A stretch of DNA of 64,000 nt, from positions 1 through 64,000 of the forward strand of contig NZ_CACTIB010000008.1 of the NCBI RefSeq assembly GCF_902712995.1, given 5' to 3'. A program made the position numbers and the translations under genes. This document shows positions 56,031 to 64,000 of this stretch, one piece after another. The DNA comes from Candidatus Mycoplasma haematohominis (GTDB lineage Bacteria > Bacillota_I > Bacilli_A > Mycoplasmatales > Mycoplasmoidaceae). Below the pieces are notes generated by a model. It did not search any database. It was not told where the DNA came from and saw nothing but the letters and a program-made list of their open reading frames with translations. Each line of letters opens with the position of its first letter. The first letter of the stretch is position 1.

Positions 56031-56954
56031 ATGGAAATGGAAAATATGGATGGCGTTTTGGACGGAGACGAGAATAAAGATTCAGAGCCTTCTTTTTATT
56101 GGTACACACTTAGGGTTTTAAGAAATGAAGAGAAGTGCATTGATCAGATTAGGGAACATATAGCTCTTAAGAGATTACAGAACAAGATAGTTGATGTAAA
56201 GCTTTTTAAAGAGTATTCAATAGTTGAGACTGAGGAATATCCTCCTAATTCTGATTTTCTTCCTAAAAAAGGATTTAAGTCTACGCCTACTTCTATTTGG
56301 GTTCAGTTAGCAAATGGTAACTATAAAAGAATTAGATTGGTTGAAAAGAAACCATTTAGCGGCATGGTTTTCATAAAAATGGAGTTTGATATGGAATTAT
56401 TCAAGATGGTTAGAAGTTGAGATGCCAGCTTTTCATTCCTTGGATTCCCTACTCCTTCAGCAATGTCTGATTTTCAGATGCAAAAAACTCATGACTCGCT
56501 TAATAGTGAAATGCCTGATTTAGTGGAATATGCAAAGGATAAAGGATATAGACTAGCTGAAGGAAATAAAATTACTTTTAAAGAGCCAGAAGAAATTAAA
56601 AAAGAGGAAGAGGTTGAAGATATTAAAGAACCTATTGATTTGGAAGAGGTACAAACAGTTAGAGAGTTAAGCGAAAAAGAACAGCTAGAAGCTAAGAAAG
56701 CAGAGATTTACTCAGATTTAAACATTAAGCAGTTTTCTAATAATTTCTCTTCTGAAAAGCCTAATATTAAGACTAAGTCAAAAAAAGACAATGAAATGTT
56801 GAAAGTTAATGATTTTGTGTTTATAAGTCACCTTGGTTTTAAAGGTGTTATTCAGGAAATTGATTATTTTGCAGATAAAGTTGTAGTTGGAGTCCAAATG
56901 TTTGGTCGCCGACAACCCGTAGAATGTAAGATTTCAGAAATAAGTATCATATAA
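56031..56954 (+). CDS. nusG: Transcription termination/antitermination factor NusG
   Basis: 307 aa. The NGN domain (YWYTLRVLRNEEKCIDQI... GMVFIKMEFD) fills residues 20-150. A low-complexity acidic insert of about 100 residues separates it from the C-terminal KOW domain (VNDFVFISHLGFKGVIQEID). Enlarged NusG proteins are known in other mycoplasmas. One TGA is Trp. Confidence 0.92.
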
Positions 56955-56992
56955 CCAGTACCTTTTTTAAAAGGGTGTTATGGATATAAAGA

Positions 56993-57586
56993 ATGATTAA
57001 TTTTTTAAAGAGTCTTTTTGCGAAAATAATTCCAGGAATAAATATTGACCCCAAAAAAGAAAATCAACCAATTTCTAATCCTCCTTATTCTCCTGCAGCT
57101 AATAGTTTAGTTGATGTATTTGCGCCTTGTGATGGTGTTTTAGTAGATCAGAAAGATATTCCTGATCCAGCATTTGCAAGTATTGTTTCAGGTATTGGAG
57201 TAGGTTTCAAACCTAAAGAAACTTGTGATTTATGTGCTTTCATGAGTGGAGAACATTTATGCAATCCTAATTTTTCTAATCAAAATTACATAAAAAATTC
57301 TATTTCTGATGTGACGGTTTTTTTATTTGTTGGTATTGAAAATGGAGAGACTCCTCCTTTAGATGAAGATTATGCTTCTTTGGTTTCAAGCAGAAATGTT
57401 GTTGTCGGAGATACTATAGGTAGAGTTGATATGGATTACTTACAGAAAAAATGCAAAAGTGCTGTATGTCCTATTATTGTTAAACCAAGTTCTTTGAAAG
57501 ATAGAGAATTTGTTTTAAGAGCCACTTTAGGAACAGAAATAAAGAAAGGAGATTTGTTATTCTCTGTGGTTGCTAAAGAGTTATGA
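56993..57586 (+). CDS. PTS EIIA-like protein lacking both active-site histidines, 197 aa
   Basis: Glucose-family EIIA fold: VDVFAPCDGVLVDQKDIPDPAFA is nearly identical to the paralogue at 57622. At the two catalytic positions the motifs are lost: TKHA has become NQNYIK-like sequence and LHIGINTV has become LFVGIENGE. Phosphate transfer from HPr should therefore be impossible. Six Cys, including CDLCAFM, are new. The gene is intact and in an operon with the active-looking copy, so it may be kept for another role. N-terminal hydrophobic stretch FLKSLFAKIIPGI. Confidence 0.8.
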   Translation: MINFLKSLFAKIIPGINIDPKKENQPISNPPYSPAANSLVDVFAPCDGVLVDQKDIPDPAFASIVSGIGVGFKPKETCDLCAFMSGEHLCNPNFSNQNYIKNSISDVTVFLFVGIENGETPPLDEDYASLVSSRNVVVGDTIGRVDMDYLQKKCKSAVCPIIVKPSSLKDREFVLRATLGTEIKKGDLLFSVVAKEL

Positions 57587-57621
57587 TAAAAAATAGTTAG
57601 AATAGTAATTGAATTGGTCTT

Positions 57622-58254
57622 ATGTTAAGTTGACTTAAAAAGTTTTTCTCTACAGAGGAGAACAAGGTTAGTGATAAGAAGGAACAAAAACCTGTGTCTG
57701 GCGCAACTCCTGCTTCTCCTTGCAGTGGTTCATGCGCTCCTAAACCGTCGACTGCAGTTCCTACACCTAGTTCATTAATAGATATTTTTGCTCCTTGTGA
57801 TGGCGTTTTAGTAGATCAAAAAGATATTCCTGACCCAGCGTTTGCTGAAGGGCATATGGGAACAGGTGTGGGTATTGAACCTAAGAGCGGAGCATTTAAG
57901 GTTTATATGGATGGTAAATTAGCTGTTCTTTATAGAACTAAACATGCTTACTTTATTTCCAATGAAAAATTAAATGTTACAACCATGCTTCATATTGGTA
58001 TAAATACTGTTGAAATTCCTGAAGATAAGAATGTGTTTTCTACTACTAGATCTGTAGATGATTTGATTTCTGTTGGAGATGATTTGTGTCAAGTTAATTT
58101 GGATGAAATTAAGAATGAAGGAAAAAGCACAATTACTCCAATCCTTGTTCAATTAGATGGTCTTGAAGGAAGAAAAGTAGTTTACAAAAGAAAAGCTGGA
58201 GAAACTGTTAGAGCAGGAGATTTAATAATGTCAGTAGTTAGCTCCCAAGTATAG
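57622..58254 (+). CDS. crr: PTS glucose-type EIIA component
   Basis: 210 aa. Both histidines are present, in TKHAYFI and MLHIGINTV, in the usual order, after VLVDQKDIPDPAFAEGHMGTG. It would take phosphate from HPr (31872). Start ATG 57622 gives an N-terminal tail of about 45 residues with Cys-rich linker (SPCSGSCAPKPS). The stop at 58252-58254 overlaps the apparent start of proS. The EIIBC for it is not in the window. Confidence 0.9.
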
Positions 58255-59681
58255 AATCCCCAGATAAAAAGTTTCCACAAGATATTTCCAAGTGGTACGA
58301 TAGTATAGTCCAAAATGCTGGATTAGCTTCGCCAGGATTAGTTAAGGGAACTCTTTTAATACATCCTAGAGGGTGGTTTATATGAGAGCAGATACAAGAT
58401 TTTTTAAATTATGAATACGATAGATTAAGTATTTCTAATGTAGCATTTCCGTCTTTAATTCCTTTAGAGGAGATGGAAAAAGAGAAAGCTAAATTAAGTG
58501 GTTTTAAGCCAGAGCTTTTTTTAGTTAATAAGACAGGAGATGAGGGGAAAAATAATTTGTTTTTAAGACCTACTTCAGAAATATTGTTTTCTCATTACTT
58601 TAAAAAAGTTCTGCAGAGTTACAGTCAACTTCCAATACTTTTAAATCAGTGATGTAATGTTTACAGAGCTGAAAAAAATACTAAAGCATTTATTAGGTCA
58701 TGTGAGTTTTATTGACAGGAAGTTCATACTCTTCATGAAACTCAGGAGGAAGCTATGGAGTATTTAAATGAATTGAATGAATCGTATATATTCTTAGCAA
58801 AAGCTTTGCTTAATTTAGCTTTTCTTAAGGGAGAAAAGACTGTAAATGAAAGATTTCAAGGAGCAGAAAAAACTCTTTCTTTAGAGGCGATTATGCCAGA
58901 TGGACAAGCTATTCAAATAGCAACTTCTCATTATCTAGGAAAAAATTTCAGCGAAACTTTTGATGTTAAGTTTACAAGCGCAGATAATATTTTAGAAAAC
59001 CCTTACCAGTTGTCAGCGGGTTGTTCTACTAGATTAATAGGGGCTTTAATTATGTCTCATAGCGATGATCAAGGTTTAGTTCTTCCTTTTGACGTTGCTC
59101 AGGAGCAAATAAGGATTATTGTTTTGGAGTCTGCTTCTGATTTATACGGCGGGATTTATGGAATTATTTGTGATACTTTAGATAAATATAGAATTCAGTG
59201 AGATGTTGACTCTAATAAATCATTTGGAGCTAGAGTTAGAGTATCAGAGGAAGAAGGAATTCCTTTTATTGCTATATTGGGAAAAGAAGAGTTAGTTTCT
59301 AAGTCATTAACTATTAAGTCCAGGTTATCTAAAAATAAGGAGATTGTTGAAATAAGCAAATTAGGAGAGTATTTTGAGAAAGCAGTTGAGGATTATTCAA
59401 ATAGTTTGTATGATAGATCTAAGACTAGGTTAGAGAATTCAGTAGTGGATTTGACTAAAGGAGCAAGCTTAGAGTTAGTTAAAAAAGAGGTGTTGGAAAA
59501 TAGAAAGATAGTTTTAGTTCCTTGATTTAATGACGAAGAAAATGAAGTAGCGTTTAAGAACGAAAAGTTTGGTTTTGGCGCAAGATGCATAAAAGAAAAT
59601 ATTGATTTAGATTTGGATGAGAAGTGTTTTTATAGTGGGAAAAAAGCAAATGTTTATGCATATTTTGGAAGAAGTTATTAG
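58251..59681 (+). CDS. proS: Prolyl-tRNA synthetase (eukaryote/archaeon-like type)
   Basis: 476 aa. KWYDSIVQNAGLASPGLVKGTLLIHPRGWFIWEQIQ, class II motif 2 (LRPTSEILF ... YRAEKNTKAFIRSCEFYW) and HSDDQGLVLPFDVA define ProRS. No ATG, GTG or TTG lies between the upstream in-frame TAG (about 58240) and the conserved start of the enzyme, so translation seems to begin at ATA 58251, which overlaps the crr stop (ATAG). Many TGA are Trp. Confidence 0.93.
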
Positions 59682-59693
59682 GATTAATATAGT

Positions 59694-60977
59694 ATGTCAA
59701 GTATTAAGTTAAATATTCCTGCAGATCAGGAGCAAAAATTAATTAGCGATTATTCTGAAAAGGTTCAGAAGATTTTTACAAATTTAAAAAATAAGACTAG
59801 TCCAGGGTCAGAAATGACTGGTTGGATTGAATGAGTAAATAAAGATCATTCTGAGTTAATTAATAAAGCGGAACAGTTAAGAGAGTCTTGAATTAAGAAA
59901 GGAGTTAATTACGTTGTACTAATAGGAACAGGAGGTTCTTATATTGGTTGTAGAGCTGGTTTAGAGTTTTCAAGAAAGAGTTATGGAGAAACAGGTTTGA
60001 ACTTTATTTATGTGCCTTATTTTTCAGATAGATATTTGTCTGAACTACTAGATTATTTAAAGAATGTCAAGTTTGCTGTTTTAGTTATTTCTAAATCAGG
60101 AACTACTTTAGAAAGCGCTATTTCTTTTAGATTGTTGAGAGAACTTTTATTTTCTAAAGAAGGGGATAAGTATACAGAGTATATAGCTGCTGTTACTGAT
60201 AAAGCTAAAGGAGTATTGAGAGGTGTTGTAGATAAGGAAAAATTGGCTTCTTTTGTTATTGAAGATGATATAGGAGGAAGATATTCAACTTTGACAGCAG
60301 TTGGATTGGTTCCAATGATTTTAGGAGGGATAGATGTTAGAAAAGTTTTGGATGGAGCTAAGAGAGCTTATTCAGAGAATTTTGATGGAAATATAGGTAC
60401 TAATAAGGCTTCTTTATATGGAGCTTATAGATGTTCCATGTTTAATAAAGGTTTGACTATGGAGTGTTTGATTAGTTATGATCCGCATCTGCGTTATACG
60501 TTAGAAACTATGAAACAATTATTTGCAGAATCAGAAGGAAAAGAAGAAAAAGGATTGATGCCAGTTATTTTAGATTTCACTCCTGATTTACATTCAGTGG
60601 GTCAGTTAATACAAGATGGTAAGAAGTCTTTCTGTGAAAGTACATTGATGGTTAAAGGTAGCAAGGGGGATAGTTTGAAAGTTCCTAAATCTTCATTTGA
60701 TAATGATGATCAATTAGATTGAGTAGCTGAGAAAACTCTTAAGGAAATTAATAATTGTGCTTTTTCTGGTACGTTTGATGCTCATAGTAATGTTGGGAAG
60801 ATAGATAATTTAGTTATAGAAATAGATAATTGAGAGCCTGATATGTTTGGTTATTTATATTATTGATTGTCATTAGCTGCTATGTTTTCAGCTTATTTAT
60901 TGGAAGTTAATCCTTTTGATCAACCAGGAGTTGAAACTTATAAGAAGAGAATGTTTGATTTATTAGGTAAGAAGTAG
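59694..60977 (+). CDS. pgi: Glucose-6-phosphate isomerase
   Basis: 427 aa. Glycolysis step two. [26 protein letters not shown] and [15 protein letters not shown] are the family signatures. Several TGA are Trp. It starts 12 bases after proS and joins gpmI and tpiA as glycolytic genes in this window. Confidence 0.96.
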
Positions 60978-60987
60978 TACATGTTGA

Positions 60988-62571
60988 ATGTATTTGGTTA
61001 ATAGGTGAAGACGACTCTCTAATATATTAGGGATCTTTTTTACTCTTATAGCGTTAGTTTCCTTTATAGCTTCAATAGTTTTTTTTGCTCTTGACAATTC
61101 CTATTATCAAGTATTTGGCTTTTGCTTATTGTTTCCTTCTTTAACTCTTAATTACTTAATTACTTTATTTCTTTCGTTAGAGCTAATTAATTCAAAACAT
61201 AGAGAAGATTTATTCATCAATTTCTACTTATTTATATTTTTGATGTTTCCATTTGTTGGAATATTTTTTTATTTTTTATTAGGTTTCGATTCTATTCATA
61301 AAGATCATGGGGATAGATATACAGACATATATTTAAGATATAAAAGGTATGAGATTTCCTCTTTGGAATTAGAAATAGATAAGAGAGATCCGAAATTTAA
61401 AACTTTCGCTTACAACTTTTTTAAACACAAAGCGCCTGTTTATAAAAATACCGGAATTTGCTTATTAGACAACTCGTATGCAACTATCAAAGAGATTACT
61501 TCTCTCATATCTAATGCAAAAAGTTTTGTACATATGGAGTTTTATATATTTAGTGAGGGTTTAATCTTTGATCATATATTTGAATTATTTAAAAAAAAAA
61601 TAAAGGAGGGAGTAGAGATCAGATTAATTGTTGATTATGTAGGTAATTACTGAAGATTATCGAGGAAGGCAATTAAGAAATTGAAGAGTATAGGAGTACA
61701 AGTGCGAGTATTTAACCCTTTGTTTAAATCTAATAATTTATGGTGACAATTTAGAAACCACAACAAGATTCTTGTTGTAGACAACCAATATGCTTTATTT
61801 GGTAGTTGTAATATAGCTGATGAGTATTTCAACATTACTGACAAATATTTTCAGACTACCGAGTTGTCCGCTAAGTTGTATGGTTCTATAGTTAATTCAG
61901 TTAGTGCTTTATTTTTGGCGCATTGGGATCTAAGCAACAAGAAGAAAAATCGTAATATTCCGGAATTTGATGGCGAAAAATGTAAGTCTTATTTCAGCAG
62001 ACTTCATTTAGAACAAGAGGAAAATGCGTCCTATTCTCAGTTTTTAGACAATTCACCTATTAGTAATGAATTTATTATTAAAGATAATTTAATGCAATTG
62101 ATATTTAATGCTCAAAAAAGTATTGTCATTTCTACCCCTTATTTTTTTCCTCCCAAGGAAATAGTTAATGCTTTGAAGTAAGCAAAAGCTATAGGAGTGT
62201 CAGTGAAGATATTGGTTCCTAAAGATCCAGATTTAACTGGTTTTTTTAAAGCTATGAATAGACAATTGTTTTCTATATTGTTGGATCAAGATATTGAGAT
62301 ATATGAATATTTCGGCTTTAATCATGAAAAAGTAATGATTATCGATGATGAGATAGTCTATTTCGGCTCTTATAACTGGGATTACAGAAGTTTATATTTA
62401 AATTTTGAGAATGCTTTATTAGTTAGATCCGAAAAAGTCTCTGCTGTTATGTCTGATTTTATGAACAGACAGTTTGCAAATAGTAAACAAATAAATCGTT
62501 CAGATTTGAAAAAGTCCGTTAATACTCCTTTTAAAAACTCATTTATTAGACTATTTAAGCCCTTTCTCTAA
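60988..62571 (+). pseudogene. cls: Cardiolipin synthase interrupted by an in-frame TAA
   Basis: One register runs from ATG 60988 to TAA 62569-62571, 528 codons, broken only by TAA 62179-62181. Two or three N-terminal membrane helices are followed by the first HKD motif (HNKILVVDNQYALFGS). After the stop, homology continues without a gap (AKAIGVSVKILVP) to the second HKD motif (HEKVMIIDDEIVYFGS). Both motifs are needed for phosphatidyl transfer, so the truncated product would be inactive unless the UAA is read through or the ORF at 62197 supplies the second half. TGA is Trp elsewhere in the gene. Confidence 0.85.
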
Positions 62572-62575
62572 TTAG

Positions 62576-63514
62576 ATGAAGAATATTTTGTTTTTTTGTT
62601 TTGCGGAAATTATTGGCGAAAATGATTTATCTACACAGGTAGCCAAAAGATTCGGAAAAGAGTTATCAAAGATTGACTGAATTAATTTTGCAGATCGAGA
62701 AATATTGGTTAGAGCTCATGAGAGTGTTAAAGGAAAAGATGTAGTTATTATTCATTCCCTGTACGGGAATGTGAATAATAGTTTTGTATCTCTTTTAATG
62801 GGATTGGATGCTATTAAGAGATCTGGTTCTAAGAGTATTACTCTTATTTTTCCATACTACTTTTATTCAAGGCAGGATAGAAGATCAAATTATTTAGATC
62901 CTATTGGATCCAAAATCGTTTCTGAATGCATTGTTAATAGTGCTATAGATAAGTTGGTTTTGATAGAGTTGCACTCTCCCCACATTATGAGTTTTTTTGA
63001 TAATTCAGTTTACGTGGAACATCTAACTACAACTAAGTTAATTATTAATGAACTTTTAGAGGCTAGTATGTTCTCAGATTCAAGCAAGTGAGCTATTGTA
63101 GCTCCAGATTATGGAGATTTGCAAAGAGCAAAAGAGTATGCAGATATATTGAAAGCAGATTTAATTACCATGGATAAAAAACGACAAAGTGCAAATACTT
63201 GTTCTGTTGAATTTATTTCTGGAAAGATATGCGATAAGAATTGTTTAATTATTGATGACATGTTAGATACAGGAGGCACTATATTTTCTATAGCTCGCAT
63301 GTTGAAAGAAAAGGGAGCTAAATCGGTGATTGTTGCTATTACTCATGCATTATTCAGTGAAGATGCTTTGCTTAAATTAAAAGATTTATATGAGTCTTCG
63401 ATTATTGATAGAGTTTTTGTAACTAATAGCATTCCTAAAGATTTTTCAGAATATGAGTTCATAAAAATTATTGATTTGTCGCCTATTATTGTTGAATCTT
63501 TAACGAATAATTAG
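62576..63514 (+). CDS. prs: Ribose-phosphate pyrophosphokinase
   Basis: Makes PRPP for nucleotide synthesis. 312 aa. [13 protein letters not shown], the catalytic DKKR(Q) loop and the PRPP-binding [12 protein letters not shown] are present. Starts 4 bases after the cls stop. Two TGA are Trp. Confidence 0.96.
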
Positions 63515-63516
63515 AA

Positions 63517-64000
63517 ATGGGGAAGCTATATTTAGTGGCTGTCCCAATAGGTAATTTAGAAGAAATTACTTATTTAGGGTTCAGAATATTGAGAGATATT
63601 AAGGTTATTTTTTGCGAGGACACTAGAGTTACTAGGCAATTGTTAGAGTTGTTGAAGATTTGAAATAATCAGGAATTAATTAAGTTAAATCAGTTTAATG
63701 AGAAAGCTTGTGTTGATTTAGTTATTAAGAGATTGTCTGAAACAGATTGTGCTTTAGTTAGTGATGCTGGATATCCAATTATTTCTGATCCTGGTTATTT
63801 TTTAGTTTCTGATTTAAGAAAGAAAGGAATTAATGTGCAAGTTGTTAATGGACCTTGTGCTTTTGTTCATGCTGTAGTAAGTAGTGGAATTGATTCTAGA
63901 AGAATATTTTTTGCTAGTTTTTTGACTAAGAAGTATTTGCAAAGAAAAAAAGAGTTTGAGAATTTTAAGTCTATATTGAAGGAAGCAACAGTTGTTTACT
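63517..64000 (+). CDS. rsmI: 16S rRNA (cytidine(1402)-2'-O)-methyltransferase, partial
   Basis: Only the first 161 codons are in the window. [46 protein letters not shown] and FFASFLTKK are typical of RsmI, which uses SAM. Starts 2 bases after prs. One TGA is Trp. Confidence 0.92.

Noticed and set aside
1..64000. CRISPR array, insertion sequence, prophage or rRNA operon
   Set aside because: No spaced direct repeats, transposase-like motifs, phage genes or rRNA-like conserved stretches were seen.

Overview
The window is chromosomal DNA from a wall-less Mollicute that reads UGA as tryptophan: nearly every conserved gene (metK, gpmI, lepA, ftsH, topA, dnaA, secE and others) is open only if TGA is Trp. 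The DNA is strongly A+T rich. The tiny parasitic gene set, the polyamine transporter with split permeases, and several small one-helix hypothetical families with Trp-Cys motifs point to a haemotropic Mycoplasma (haemoplasma). The species cannot be named from sequence alone.

Layout. 1-6.7 kb: a cluster of paralogous minus-strand genes. Each has a one-helix leader followed by a C-tract (7-9 C on the coding strand), and the tract length decides whether the long body is in frame. One of the five main copies is in frame now. 6.7-29.1 kb: a long minus-strand run with metK, tsaD, potABCD, several hypotheticals, gpmI, tpiA, lepA, a PTS EIIB-like gene, nadK, deoD, a second cluster of three C-tract genes (one in frame), two tandem thymidine kinases and ychF. 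29.1-31.9 kb: trpS, a phosphohexomutase and the SRP RNA on plus; ptsH on minus. 32-50 kb: mixed strands with mnmG, topA, an RNase J homologue without its metal-binding residues, serS, an ftsH with a Cys-rich outer domain, dnaB/dnaI-like primosomal genes, ksgA, yidC, rnpA, three small membrane proteins and rpmH. 50.2-51.5 kb: the replication origin region around dnaA, where coding strand switches from mostly minus to mostly plus. 51.5-64 kb: dnaN, hrcA, an ABC ATPase, tsaC with tRNA-Gly on minus, rpmG-secE-nusG, two EIIA-like paralogues, proS, pgi, a cls gene broken by an in-frame TAA, prs and the start of rsmI.

How it works together. The two C-tract clusters (eight tracts: two ON, six OFF) look like a simple-repeat phase-variation system that would give each cell a different combination of proteins. 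Decay and duplication are visible elsewhere: three deoD-derived sequences (one intact, one with an internal deletion, one split by a TAA), two tdk copies, two EIIA copies of which one lost both active-site histidines, an EIIB-like protein without its cysteine, and three genes interrupted by in-frame UAA with homologous sequence continuing after it.

No stretch over 300 bases lacks a gene. I saw no CRISPR array, rRNA, insertion sequence or phage.
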